The notes: generated by a model not told the origin, from the sequence alone. A stretch of 64,000 nucleotides of DNA from Leishmania donovani (GCF_000227135.1 NC_018263.1:1889367-1953366); one strand, 5' to 3'. Positions 38,229 to 48,240 are shown, numbered from the stretch's first letter. Program-made: numbers and translations.

Positions 38229-40319
38229 CTACACTTCCAACTTCTCCAGTCCCTCTAAGGCCTCATCGATCTCAATCCACCGCTGGTGCTTGCCGGCATT
38301 GCGCAGAAACAGCCTCTTTTGAATAATACGCAGGAACACAACACGCCTGCTGGCATCGAGGCGGTTGTACAGCACGTACTCGCCGGATGTGGCCGTGACA
38401 GTTCGAAAGCGCCACGGAGACTGGCGGTGCTTCGCGTAATGCGCATTCAAATGACGACCCAGCGCGACATCGATACCGTCCCAGTGCCTGCTATGGTAGC
38501 GCGGCGGTTGCGTGGCCTCCAAGGGTGTGCTGGTGCTCTTCCAGACGACGCGCGGGCCTGTCTTCTTGCGATGCTCACCAACCACTTTTTCCTCGATCGG
38601 CGTCGGCTTCGCTGGATGGATCATGCCATCGCGAAGGTAAAAGACGCGGCCGCCGCCATCGCTGTCCTCCTCACCACTGCGGCGTCGCCCCGATGGCGCC
38701 GCATCGGACACGTCTGTCCCCAGGGCCGCAGTCGTCTCCTCTGTCGTCTCGGTCGGCTGTGCGACGGCGATGTTTTGCGCCACTGCCGCCAGAGTCTCGT
38801 CGCTTTTGGCGGGGGCAAGCGGAGTGCGCGTCGGTGACGCTTGCCCCACAGACGCGCTTCCTGGCAAGGAGTGCTCTCGGACATCTGTCGGTGCCGACAG
38901 CACGTTTGGTTCCGCCGCGCACTCGATGGCGCCGGTGCTCGGCGGATGCGTACCCGCCGGAGACGCTGATGCCGCCGCAGCTGTGTCTTCGCCACGCTTG
39001 TCGTCCACCTTATCCGTGTCACACACCGCTGCTGTATCTGGGGCAGGGCAGCGCACGAGTCCCTCGACTGTAACTTCAGGAGCGGCCAACTCGTGTTGCG
39101 TGAACGCACTCTCACACACGCCTAGTGATTCCTGTGTAGGAGGCGTGACGAAGCCGTGGCACTCGTCGCACGAGCGCACAGTCGGCGATGTGGTGTCGGG
39201 CACAGGGGCCACCTTGCTCGACGGCCATTCCGCCGGGCCATCGGGGCGGGCGACGAGGCTGGGCATGCCCTCATCGGCCTCCGCCTCTTGCACGATGCGG
39301 TCCAGATCGAGCCTGGTAAGGCGGTTCTGCTGTTGCTCAATCTCGTGCTCGTACACGATAATGTTTGGCGCGTCCTTGATGGTGCCAGCGCTGTACGCGA
39401 TGCGCGCTATTGACATCAAGCAAGTCACCACCTGCCGGTCATTCTTGCCGTCCACCAGGTCTGAGACGGTGAAGAGTTGCGCGTCGACAAGGTCGTAGCG
39501 CCTCTTCGCTGTCGTCAGGAATGTGGCTACGTTGTCGCGAACAAAGAAGCCGGTTGTCCGCTTCGGTAGCTTCAGGTCCTCGTCCGAAATGGGAGGACTT
39601 TCCATCTTCTGCAGCAGCACGTGCAGCAGGACACCAGAGCGCAGGGCATCAACAAAGTTGGGCATGGAGCACACATCCGCGTTGTACTTGTCTCCCACCA
39701 TCTTCGCCACCCACTCACGCACCTCCTCGGCTATGACTTCGTCCAGGTCCTCACGCGTCGGCGCTCCACTCAGCTTACTGGGTGGCCGGGCTAACATAAG
39801 AGAGGAATCAGACGCCTTTTCCGTCACATCGCCACTGGTTGCCGGAGGTGTGCTGCTCGTCATGCTGGTCTCGTTCACCTTGATGTGGTGCAGCGAGCCG
39901 GCCGCGTGCCCCAGCTCTGAATCCTCCTCGAGGACCTTGCACTGTGGGCTTGAGTGACTGCCACGCGAGGCAAGCAGAACACGCCTATTGAGGTGCTGTA
40001 CACTGTACTTGCGCTCCAGCGAGCGCAGGGCGTCGCGCTCAGTGAAGCCTTTCATCTCGCTTTGCCGAATCACGCTCTCGATATCCGCGTCGGTGGCGTT
40101 GAGAACGGCCTCGCGCATTCGCCTGGCCACCGTCTCTCGCTGAGGCAGTTTCTGGATCTTAAAGAGTTGATAAAGGTCGTCGAACAGCTCGGCGGGTGTC
40201 TGGCCGGCCTTTTGGGCCAGCGCGACGGAGTCATCAACCTTGTTGACCTTAGAAAAGTCGTAGATGCGAAAGATCTCCCTGAGGTCCTCCTTGTCTTGCT
40301 CTGTGAACTCTGCCGACAT
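38229..40319 (-). CDS. Calponin-homology domain protein, probable cytoskeletal
   Basis: This is a 696-residue protein starting at the ATG of MSAEFTEQDKEDL. Residues 1-95 form a helical, EF-hand-like region (DLREIFRIYDFSKVNKVDD...LFDDLYQLF) without an obviously complete calcium loop. A single calponin-homology domain spans about 188-308, with REWVAKMVGD at its first helix, MPNFVDALRSGVLLHVLL as the central motif and FTVSDLVDGKNDRQVVTCLMSIAR as the closing helices. This is the type found in GAS2, SPEF and other microtubule- or actin-associated proteins. Residues about 310-555 are a Ser/Thr/Ala/Pro-rich low-complexity linker. The conserved-looking C-terminus (about 570-696) contains FYLRDGMIHPAKPTP and YVLYNRLDASRRVVFLRIIQKRLFLR. 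A tandem role at the flagellum or subpellicular microtubules is plausible but inferred. Confidence 0.78.
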   Translation of the reverse strand: MSAEFTEQDKEDLREIFRIYDFSKVNKVDDSVALAQKAGQTPAELFDDLYQLFKIQKLPQRETVARRMREAVLNATDADIESVIRQSEMKGFTERDALRSLERKYSVQHLNRRVLLASRGSHSSPQCKVLEEDSELGHAAGSLHHIKVNETSMTSSTPPATSGDVTEKASDSSLMLARPPSKLSGAPTREDLDEVIAEEVREWVAKMVGDKYNADVCSMPNFVDALRSGVLLHVLLQKMESPPISDEDLKLPKRTTGFFVRDNVATFLTTAKRRYDLVDAQLFTVSDLVDGKNDRQVVTCLMSIARIAYSAGTIKDAPNIIVYEHEIEQQQNRLTRLDLDRIVQEAEADEGMPSLVARPDGPAEWPSSKVAPVPDTTSPTVRSCDECHGFVTPPTQESLGVCESAFTQHELAAPEVTVEGLVRCPAPDTAAVCDTDKVDDKRGEDTAAAASASPAGTHPPSTGAIECAAEPNVLSAPTDVREHSLPGSASVGQASPTRTPLAPAKSDETLAAVAQNIAVAQPTETTEETTAALGTDVSDAAPSGRRRSGEEDSDGGGRVFYLRDGMIHPAKPTPIEEKVVGEHRKKTGPRVVWKSTSTPLEATQPPRYHSRHWDGIDVALGRHLNAHYAKHRQSPWRFRTVTATSGEYVLYNRLDASRRVVFLRIIQKRLFLRNAGKHQRWIEIDEALEGLEKLEV

Positions 40320-41004
40320 GAGTGACAGCCACTGCAGATACAGAGAAGGGGGAGGCAGAGGGGAAGGCGCGTGCACACAGACAAGTCACCCAAAAGCTGA
40401 CGCACAACGTGTACGCTTTTGTGGAGGGAAGCGTGGAAGAACGCACCAGTGGAAACCAACGAGGGAGGGAGAGAGAGGACGGGACGGTTGGCACGCTTTC
40501 CCTCTCCCTTCTGCCGTAGGACTGCTGTCCCGCGCTGCACTAGAAGCTTTTTCTTCGCAAAAAAGGCTGGTTACACGAGGCGTTTTGTGCTGAAGTTTAT
40601 CGACACACGAGTGCTACTGCCAGTTAAGACACTGAAGCAGATGGCGCACGGCGGGCATAACACACAAGCGCCGAGGAGCCGAGAGAGATGACAGCATCAA
40701 GACGTGCGTAGGTCAGAAGCGAGGCGGGTAGGGGTTGTGCAGATCACCGGCTATCCTTCCTCCGAGTCAACTGAAAGGCCGCCTCTTTAGAAAGAGATCC
40801 TCTAGCCTCGAAGACACAGCATCTCGCCACCAGAAAGAGCCGCACAACTCATGATCTATTCCGTGCGGGAGGAGAAGCTACGCTGACAGCTACTTTTTTT
40901 TTTCGAAAATATCTTTGATTCTCCACCCTTTACGCGTCCAGTCATGTCAACTATCCGTCACACCGACAAATATGAGCGCCGAAAAGGCCAATACAGCACC
41001 GATA

Positions 41005-41413
41005 TCTTTTCTCCTTTTATTGTCCATCATCAACCTGCCCACTTCCAGCCCTCTCCCCCGAACACGCCAACGAGACATATGTACGCATGCGCACCCACAG
41101 CTCTCTATCCGCTGCTAAGCCGCCGCTCAATCCTGGTTGACTAGGGCGAAACCGTCTGACGCTGGCTCGGGCCACGCGTCCCGCGGGCTCTTCTCGCTCT
41201 TACTCGTCCCCTCCTAGCATAAGTGCCGCGCGGCTGTCGCCACACGGACTCGGCTGCGGGCTGCATGACTTGATTCAAGCGGGCTTCGGCGAAGGGTGCT
41301 GCTCGACGGAAGACGCCGTGGAGCCTGCGGGGCGGGGTAGTAAGGGGTGGTTCAGGTGCACGCCGGATGTGCTCAGGGAGGAGCCAGGCCAGCTTCCGGT
41401 CCGGGTCCTCTGA
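41005..41413. repeat. Repeat copy R1, ending at the assembly gap
   Basis: This stretch is identical to 41705-42113 except for one base (T at 41138, C at 41838). Its left end departs abruptly from the other copy, and its right end is cut by N bases. It contains no intact frame. It could be a degenerate retroposon fragment or another interspersed repeat. Confidence 0.85.
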
Positions 41414-41512
41414 NNNNNNNNNNNNNNNNNNNNNNNNNNNNNNNNNNNNNNNNNNNNNNNNNNNNNNNNNNNNNNNNNNNNNNNNNNNNNNNNNNNNNNN
41501 NNNNNNNNNNNN
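41414..41512. other. Assembly gap (99 N)
   Basis: A run of N separates two contigs that both contain the same repeat; true size unknown. Confidence 0.99.
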
Positions 41513-42113
41513 GTTTCCGCTTCTTTTTTGTTCCTCGGCTAAAGATGCGCACGTGTGTGCGTCGTCCCCTTGCTATCAGCGATATGGTCGCCCGTTCTTC
41601 TTCCTTTTTTCCGATATACTCGAATATCGGTGCATCTCTGAACGACACTCGGCCCTTTCTTCTCTAAGTATTTTTGTAAGGTACGTTTGGGGAAGTACCG
41701 TTTTTCTTTTCTCCTTTTATTGTCCATCATCAACCTGCCCACTTCCAGCCCTCTCCCCCGAACACGCCAACGAGACATATGTACGCATGCGCACCCACAG
41801 CTCTCTATCCGCTGCTAAGCCGCCGCTCAATCCTGGTCGACTAGGGCGAAACCGTCTGACGCTGGCTCGGGCCACGCGTCCCGCGGGCTCTTCTCGCTCT
41901 TACTCGTCCCCTCCTAGCATAAGTGCCGCGCGGCTGTCGCCACACGGACTCGGCTGCGGGCTGCATGACTTGATTCAAGCGGGCTTCGGCGAAGGGTGCT
42001 GCTCGACGGAAGACGCCGTGGAGCCTGCGGGGCGGGGTAGTAAGGGGTGGTTCAGGTGCACGCCGGATGTGCTCAGGGAGGAGCCAGGCCAGCTTCCGGT
42101 CCGGGTCCTCTGA
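41513..42113. repeat. Repeat copy R2
   Basis: Its first 326 bases (41513-41838) match 63460-63785 without a difference that I can see, and its last 409 bases (41705-42113) match R1. The copy begins directly at the gap. It includes a palindromic-looking GATATACTCGAATATC segment (about 41611-41626). A 125-codon frame on the - strand crosses the right part but is Arg/Pro-rich and unconvincing. Confidence 0.85.
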
Positions 42114-43004
42114 GACCCTGCACAGCCGGCCTCTGTGTCGCCTTCCGCCCTCAGTCGCTTCACGCCGCGGAGTTCCGTAATCTGGTGTGGAAGCTTTTCC
42201 CATTTCAGTCTCCATCGCAGTATGGTTCGAGCTCGGGGCGCTGCCGCCACGCTTCCGGCACCCGTGCCCTCATATCAGCCCCCCCCCCCGGGTCGGATTC
42301 AGGGGACGCCCCGCATGCTCTGCGCGCACACGCACCCTGGCGCCGATTCGTATGGTGCCCTTCGCGCTCTTTTCGGTCCGTCACTCTTGCTCTCCTGGCG
42401 GACGCGTGGCTTCATCGCATGCGCCGCGACAGGTCGAGCGATGCCACGAGTCTGCGACAGCACAGTCACCTCCAACTTCCCCTGAGGCCGCGCGCCATTC
42501 ACAGGCGTGGGCGTTTCAAGCGGAGGGGACCCACCGACAGACATGCCCCCGCGCACAGAGAGCTCACAGCGTGTCCTTCCGACGGGCACGGGGGGGGAGG
42601 GGTGGAGGCAACAACACATACACACACACATACGGCGCGGAAAGGCCATGCGGCGCAACTGGCATGTTCATCATCACACCGGTGCGCGCAGCATCGTAGC
42701 GTGAAACAAGGTGCGCCTCGAGCCTCGAGCAATCCGCGACTCTCGCATCGCATACCGGACGCAGCTCCGGATCGGCCGCCCTCACCGAAAAAGCAGGCGG
42801 GTCAGAAGCGCTGGCGGGGGTGGGGGGCGCCACAGCGCTAGAAGAGTCAGTGGGCGGCACACCATCTGCACGCCATCTTGTCGCTGCAGGAATCCCAAGT
42901 GCGGGCAGGTGCCCGTGGGCAGCTAGGCGACGATAAACTCACAGCATCTCGTGATCACAACATACTTTCCCTTCTGGTGCAGGGCGGCCGCCGCCCAAGC
43001 AGCG

Positions 43005-43325
43005 CTTGTGGCGGCCACGGGTAGTGAATACTTGATGACGGGAGGGCGCCTGAGTGTGGTATCCAAGGGTAGAGAAACCTATTCTGTGGAGCGGAGCTAA
43101 GCAGCAACAGTGTCGCATATAAATGCGGAGTCACGTCTAGTGGCGACAGGGTCAAGCGCCGAAGACGTGCAAAGTACAGAGCAATGTATCGCTGCTGCCG
43201 CCGGCCGCCAGGCACTGGATGGCGTTGCATCGGAGAGATCTGTGGCAGGGAGTGCGTCTGCGCTGCGCGCATAACACGCATACTGCCCACCGAGTCGGAA
43301 CGTATCTCACACCCGGTTACTCACT
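43005..43325. repeat. Contig-end duplicate, left copy
   Basis: This 321-base stretch is identical to 43425-43745 at an offset of 420 and runs straight into the N run. It contains the start of the SIDER-like element. An unmerged contig overlap is the simplest explanation. Confidence 0.85.
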
Positions 43326-43424
43326 NNNNNNNNNNNNNNNNNNNNNNNNNNNNNNNNNNNNNNNNNNNNNNNNNNNNNNNNNNNNNNNNNNNNNNNNNNN
43401 NNNNNNNNNNNNNNNNNNNNNNNN
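43326..43424. other. Assembly gap (99 N)
   Basis: A run of N lies between two copies of the same 321-base sequence. Confidence 0.99.
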
Positions 43425-43745
43425 CTTGTGGCGGCCACGGGTAGTGAATACTTGATGACGGGAGGGCGCCTGAGTGTGGTATCCAAGGGTAGAGAAACCT
43501 ATTCTGTGGAGCGGAGCTAAGCAGCAACAGTGTCGCATATAAATGCGGAGTCACGTCTAGTGGCGACAGGGTCAAGCGCCGAAGACGTGCAAAGTACAGA
43601 GCAATGTATCGCTGCTGCCGCCGGCCGCCAGGCACTGGATGGCGTTGCATCGGAGAGATCTGTGGCAGGGAGTGCGTCTGCGCTGCGCGCATAACACGCA
43701 TACTGCCCACCGAGTCGGAACGTATCTCACACCCGGTTACTCACT
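43425..43745. repeat. Contig-end duplicate, right copy
   Basis: This is identical to 43005-43325 and begins directly after the N run; the sequence then continues into the rest of the SIDER-like element. Confidence 0.85.
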
Positions 43746-44058
43746 ACCTAGTGGTGTGGGGAGCCTCAGTGCGCCTCCTCGAGAGGGGGGCCGCGCGCCA
43801 CGTTGCGACCGGCACGAGGGGAACAGCTGTGAGGCGACCTGCGGAGTGGATGGGCAGAGTTCGAGGCAGGGGGCCGCGCCCACATAACCAGCTCAGCGCA
43901 CTGCTGCAGCACGTTCATGTTTAGCGCTGATTCGCACCACGCGAATGGGGTGGGGGAAGGCATGTCACGGGGGGCCGGTGGACGGTAGATTGACATGTAA
44001 GCTAGCACTGCGTGGCAGAGAATGGGCACGTTGAGCATGAAAAAAAAAGGGAAAAAAG
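43540..44058 (+). mobile_element. SIDER-like degenerate retroposon next to the methylthioribose isomerase gene
   Basis: This is the second copy of the element described at 20600-21035, sharing GACAGGGTCAAGC (here from 43565), TGTATCGCT, TATCTCACACCCGG, ACTCACT and the GCAGAG/GGGGCCG block. It ends with TGGCAGAGAATG then GCACGTTGAGCA and an A-rich tail (about 44036-44058). That last module also occurs at 57632-57704. The element is opposite in orientation to the adjacent - strand gene and lies 77 bases beyond its stop, so it is probably within that gene's 3' UTR, where SIDER elements are known to affect mRNA stability or translation in Leishmania. Confidence 0.6.
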
Positions 44059-44135
44059 CGCGTGTGGCCCGCAGAGAGCAACTACAGCGCTCTCCAGGAG
44101 GCCACCGATTCCTCATTCCACATCCCTGCACCTCT

Positions 44136-45263
44136 TCATGGCTGGGCGATGATAGACGCTATGTCGTAGTACGGGGCGCTCGCCGTGGGCGCCTGCACAC
44201 CCTTTTCTGTGATGATGCCGCCAGTGATCAGTTCACCTGGCGTGATGTCGAAGACGGGGTTCCAGACGGACAGGTGTGGTCCATCCGCCACAACGCGCTG
44301 CTTTGTCACCATGTTCGTTGTGATTTCCGTCGGCTCGCGCTCCTCGATCTCGACACGGTTGCCGCTCGCGGTCTTCGCGTCCAGCGTCGTCGAAGGAGCG
44401 GCTACGTAGAGTTTCACCCCGTGAAACTTGGCCGACACCGCTAAGTTGTAAGTGCCGATCTTGTTCGCCGTGTCACCGTTCTGGCAAATGCGGTCGGCAC
44501 CAACGACGACGGCGTCGATCTTGCGATTCAGCATGAGTGACGAGGCCGCGCCGTCGCAGATGAGCGTGCACGGGATGCCCTCCTGCACACACTCGTACAC
44601 CGTGAGTCGAGCACCCTGGTTCCACGGCCGAGTCTCACACGCGTACACCCTCTCGAGTTTGCCGTCGTAGAAGAGTTGGCGCACGACGCCGAGTGCCGTG
44701 CCGTAGCGTGACGTCGCGAGGGCGCCTGTGTTACAGATGGTGAGAATGCTCACCTTGTCGCGGCCTTCGGCCTTGGCAACGGCTAAAATATGCGCTGCGC
44801 CGTGCCGCATAATGCCCTCGTTGAAGGCCACATCCTTTGTGTACACCGCCTCCGCCAGCTCTACACAGGCCTGCGCCACCTCGGCAGCGGCCTTGGTCGG
44901 GTCAAGCTTTTCCACCTGCTCCTTAAGGTCGCGTAGACAGTTGAAGAGGTTCACGGCGGTCGGCCTGCTAGTCATCACGAAGTCACAGCTCGACAGGAAG
45001 AAGGCCTGCACCTCACTACCGCTCTTGAGCTCGCCGTTGGCAACTTTTCTCTGTGTCGCCACGGCAATGCCGAGAGCTGCACTGACAGCGATCGCCGGAG
45101 CGCCACGGACGCGCATCTCGTTGATGGCCGACCAAATATCCTCCACGGTGAGAACATCGTCGAATACGGTCTCGAGAGGCAGCTTGCGCTGATCCAGCAG
45201 TCGCAATGAGCCAGGCGTGTACTTGATCGACTCCAGCGTGGCGTGATGCGGTTTGGACATCAT
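44136..45263 (-). CDS. mtnA: S-methyl-5-thioribose-1-phosphate isomerase (MtnA / eIF2B-like)
   Basis: This is a 375-residue protein of standard length for the family. It converts methylthioribose-1-phosphate to methylthioribulose-1-phosphate in the cytosolic methionine salvage pathway that recycles the methylthioadenosine by-product of polyamine synthesis. The family's signature segments are all present: MRVRGAPAIAVSAALGIAV, TICNTGALATSRYGTALG with the catalytic cysteine (about residue 175), ETRPWNQGARLT, and VVGADRICQNGDTANKIGT with the catalytic aspartate (about 252). YVAAPSTTLD and EEREPTEI follow. The first two in-frame ATGs are adjacent (MMSKPHHATLE); the frame extends a few codons upstream only through a non-ATG codon. 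Older annotation sometimes calls this family an eIF2B subunit, but the NTGALAT and GADRI-NGDTANKIGT motifs point to the isomerase. Confidence 0.92.
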   Translation of the reverse strand: MMSKPHHATLESIKYTPGSLRLLDQRKLPLETVFDDVLTVEDIWSAINEMRVRGAPAIAVSAALGIAVATQRKVANGELKSGSEVQAFFLSSCDFVMTSRPTAVNLFNCLRDLKEQVEKLDPTKAAAEVAQACVELAEAVYTKDVAFNEGIMRHGAAHILAVAKAEGRDKVSILTICNTGALATSRYGTALGVVRQLFYDGKLERVYACETRPWNQGARLTVYECVQEGIPCTLICDGAASSLMLNRKIDAVVVGADRICQNGDTANKIGTYNLAVSAKFHGVKLYVAAPSTTLDAKTASGNRVEIEEREPTEITTNMVTKQRVVADGPHLSVWNPVFDITPGELITGGIITEKGVQAPTASAPYYDIASIIAQP

Positions 45264-45916
45264 GACAGTCGATAGCGCCAAGAGGGACGGATTGAGAGGA
45301 GTGGTGATGATGGTGGTGGGGGGGGGGGCACAGGCAGAGAGAGAGAGAGTAACTCTTCTGAAGAGGTGGCGGGGTGAGTATTCAAGAGCGATTTCTTATT
45401 CTGTATGAGTAGGTGTCTTTGCGCGCTTCTGTGAGTTTTGCATGTGCGGCGCTTGCCTTGTGGTTGAGTAGGATTGTGAGGAGGAGAGGTCTGTGGTAGC
45501 GCGGGACGTCGGTTGATGACAGAACGCGAAACGCCGAAATGAAGAGAGGAGAGACACAAAGAAGTGGAAAGAAAATGGACAACGGCGTCGCGCACGGGAG
45601 GCAGGGTGCATCTACTGGGAGTCCCTCCATCCCCACCCCAACCCTGAAAAAAAAAAAACGCATGTACAGAGTACCGCGCTTCTCATGCTCCAAACTGATT
45701 CAACGTACTCGCGGTTGGAATGACGAGGCATTCGAGACACGAGCTTTTTTTTTGCTCTCTTGCTTCCTTCTTCGCGTTCGGTGGCACGGTTTGCCGTGCG
45801 AGCGTAGAAGCACCGCAACAGTGAGAGAGAGAAAAAAATGACTGCTCACATGATAGATAGGCCTCTATAGCTGAGTGGGGTCCTGGAGAACAAAACACCG
45901 GAGCTTGAAACAACAG
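45264..45916. other. Intergenic spacer
   Basis: No gene is seen. On the + strand it contains a G10-11 run and a (GA)n tract (about 45320-45350), which are C and (CT)n tracts upstream of the isomerase on the - strand. An A12 run lies at about 45647-45658. Confidence 0.65.
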
Positions 45917-46381
45917 CTACGCGGTATCGATTCGCATAAATGTTTCTTTTTTTTTTAACGTTTTCATCATTTTCCCGGGCCGCCTCCTGCGGGTGGATGC
46001 CAGCCCAACCTTTGCACCCAATGCACGCGAGAGGGGCGATCTCGTGCAAAAAGTACGGGAGCGCGGCTTCCTCCGCTTCATTGCCGCGTACTGCAGCATC
46101 ACCGTGATCATCGCCACAAAGGCGATCTTTTTCGGCCAGTGCGAAGGCCAAAATTTGAGGACCCGGTCGCTGATGAATACAGGAGCTGCGATGAAGCCGT
46201 GCGCAGCGAGCACACTCGTGCGCTGGCGCGCCCGCCCACAGAGGAAGAGAGTGCTTTTGGCAGAGATGATGCTGGCCACCATGCTGACTAGCGCAAACGT
46301 GCGCAAGTAGCCCTTGCAAAACATTACCCACGTGGTGATGGACAGCATCACACTCGAAGCGGTGCAGACGCCAAAACCCAT
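45917..46381 (-). CDS. Small multi-spanning membrane protein, unknown
   Basis: This is a 154-residue protein starting at the ATG of MGFGVCTASSV. Four hydrophobic segments are apparent: about 4-22, 24-48, 55-72 and 83-101. The last is followed by a strongly basic tail (MKRRKPRSRTF...RRRRPGKMMKTLKKK). I do not recognise the family. The frame stays open for another 135 codons upstream, but only from a non-ATG codon and with UTR-like composition, so the shorter form is preferred. Hydrophobic periodicity and the positive-inside tail argue that it is a real membrane protein, but no homologue is recalled. Location in ER, Golgi or mitochondrion cannot be decided. Confidence 0.55.
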   Translation of the reverse strand: MGFGVCTASSVMLSITTWVMFCKGYLRTFALVSMVASIISAKSTLFLCGRARQRTSVLAAHGFIAAPVFISDRVLKFWPSHWPKKIAFVAMITVMLQYAAMKRRKPRSRTFCTRSPLSRALGAKVGLASTRRRRPGKMMKTLKKKETFMRIDTA

Positions 46382-47412
46382 GACGCGTTCATTGAAGGAA
46401 AAGGGCGGGCATAGCAAGGCGCTCTCGCCCTCCTGCTTCCCGCTAACGCTTGGGGGTGGGTATGGGGAACGTGCCCGAGCATGGGAGTAATGTACAGTTT
46501 TCTCAAGAGAGTTTAGCTTGATGAATGACGACAGAAGCTTGCGTGCTGGTGTCACGATGATGCCAGGAGACGGTGCCGAGACACGGACAGGGAAGAGAGA
46601 ATAATGATTTAGGGGCGGTAGGGATGGAACAGGAAAGGCGACAAGCAAAAACGGACACAATATGCCACAGCTTCCCTTTTCTCGGCTTGCTGTCGTCCCA
46701 GACGACCGCCTAATGAACGTCCGGCAGCTGACGATCAAAAACGACCACACAGACACGTGCCCGACAGACAGCAGCGAAGAAGACACACAACAACCGTGGA
46801 TGCGAAATCGATCTTTCCCATAAAGAAGACGAGTACGAAAGGCGAGACAGATGTGTGTGTGTGTGGAAGCTCAGACGTGCAGTCGCATGGGCCGGGGAAA
46901 GCCATGACAGCAAGCGAGAGGGGTAATCAAGTCGCCGCGTCCCCACGACTATAGAGCACGAACGACAACGCCACAGTACTCAGCAACATCAAGTCTTCGC
47001 TTAATGAGACAGTGACCATGACGGCACATTGGATGTGTGCAGGAAGGCGTGAAACAAAAGGCGTCCCTCTCTTCTTACACATGATGGGATGCTGACGTTA
47101 AGAATGAGAAGCAGCGAGAGCAGGGCCTCAGCAACAATATATATATATATATATGGCTTTTCCCTTGCAAACCCCAAGAGCGGCAAACATGAATGCGTAC
47201 GTGTCTGCGGCGTTAGCCAGGTGATGCGCGCGGGAGAAGTGTGTGTGGAGGGGAATACCTTAAGAACGAGAGAGGCGAACGCATATAAAACTCATCCAAG
47301 TACCGGAGAGTGTTTTCGGCGCCTGCGGGCTCTGACGGCTCCGCCGTCCCAATTTGCGTCGGGAACCTCCTCCCTCGTCTCCGTCATCGTCCTCATGGCA
47401 GAGACTTGCACG
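46382..47412. other. Intergenic spacer
   Basis: No gene is supported. An (AT)n run occupies 47137-47154, and short TG runs occur near 46851-46863. Confidence 0.65.
47137..47154. repeat. (AT)n microsatellite
   Basis: An uninterrupted run of about nine AT units lies in the 3' flank of the IMPACT gene. Confidence 0.85.
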
Positions 47413-48240
47413 TCACCTGAGAGGTTTCCGCTTAGCCGATGCCGCCATCTCTTTCTCTCGCTCCGGAATTGTCAGGAGGAGGTTCTTTGTCACCTCCATG
47501 ATGTGTTTGAATCGGTCTGGCCCGAGAAGGATGCCTCCCCACCACCGCGTCACGACCACGGCGTAGCCGTCGACCTGCAGATGGTCTAGAAGAAACATCA
47601 TTTTGATGGATGCGCCACTCTCTCCGTCGTCATCACTGTCTTTCTGCAGGACGCCATTCGTATCAGTGAATCGGTACGCGTAGATTGCCGGGTGCGCTGC
47701 GCAAGCAATACTCTTGACGGAGCGTAGATGCCCAACTACCTCCCGCACCTCATCCATCGAGTGAACACGTGCCATGTGCGCCACGAAACGTGAGCGACGG
47801 TCCACAATCGCCTCGCCTGACCAGATAGCGATACCCGTCTCTCGCCGGTGCTCCTCCTTCTGCTGGAGTTCACTCATCTCTTCCACCGCCTCGTCCTGGC
47901 GCGCTTTCTCCGCCTTTTCCTTCACGTCCTTCAGCTCCTCCGCCACGCTCTGGGCCAAGGGAATGAGAAGCGCCAGCATTGGAATACCCAGTGGGAGCTC
48001 ATCGCGCATGCGTCGGTTTACTTCCTGAGAGAAAGCGCTGGTCAGCTGCGCGTTCGGGCTAGAGAGAAGGTAGAGTTGCGGGTAGCTTGCATCCGGGTAC
48101 CCATGTGGCGGGAGCGTCACCTGCAGCTCAAAGTGGAACGGCAAATGTACAATGACCGAGTCTGGCGTACCCTCGTAGCGCTTGCACTCATCGCTAAACA
48201 TGCTCAAGATCATGTCGATCTCCTCCTCATGGACGGACAT
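47413..48240 (-). CDS. IMPACT: IMPACT/YIH1 homologue (RWD plus UPF0029 domain)
   Basis: This is a 275-residue protein beginning at a genuine ATG (MSVHEEEIDMILSMF). Residues 1-105 form an RWD domain, with the opening EEEIDMILSMF helix and the YP-x-YPQLYLLS motif that follows HFELQVTLPPHGYPD. A charged helical linker (about 105-135) follows. The IMPACT domain (about 135-255) carries the diagnostic KDSDDDGESGAS and VVVTRWWGGILLGPDRFKHI motifs. In yeast and mammals these proteins bind GCN1 through the RWD domain and restrain activation of the eIF2alpha kinase GCN2. A similar role in the starvation response of this parasite is inferred from the family. The domain order and length are standard. Confidence 0.9.
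   Translation of the reverse strand: MSVHEEEIDMILSMFSDECKRYEGTPDSVIVHLPFHFELQVTLPPHGYPDASYPQLYLLSSPNAQLTSAFSQEVNRRMRDELPLGIPMLALLIPLAQSVAEELKDVKEKAEKARQDEAVEEMSELQQKEEHRRETGIAIWSGEAIVDRRSRFVAHMARVHSMDEVREVVGHLRSVKSIACAAHPAIYAYRFTDTNGVLQKDSDDDGESGASIKMMFLLDHLQVDGYAVVVTRWWGGILLGPDRFKHIMEVTKNLLLTIPEREKEMAASAKRKPLR

Larger units (their letters stand above)
40320..44135. other. Repetitive spacer with two assembly gaps
   Basis: There is no protein gene. From 40320 to 41004 the sequence is ordinary, starting with a purine block (40341-40370) that is the likely - strand polypyrimidine tract of the CH-domain gene, with CAG at about 40332. From 41005 to 44058 it consists of repeated sequence, two 99-base N runs and duplicated contig ends (annotated separately). 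A mid-part (about 42114-43004) occurs once in the window and contains C10 and CA-rich stretches. Confidence 0.7.

Noticed and set aside
41611..41626. Palindrome GATATACTCGAATATC as a recombination or attachment site
   Set aside because: It is short and imperfect, and has no associated integrase or flanking direct repeats; chance is sufficient.
41841..42215. 125-codon - strand frame across the R2 repeat as a gene
   Set aside because: It is Arg/Pro-rich, lacks recognisable motifs, sits in repeated sequence next to a gap, and gives no evidence of being a functional frame.
46382..46786. 135-codon N-terminal extension of the small membrane protein
   Set aside because: It begins at a non-ATG codon and reads like untranslated low-complexity sequence.
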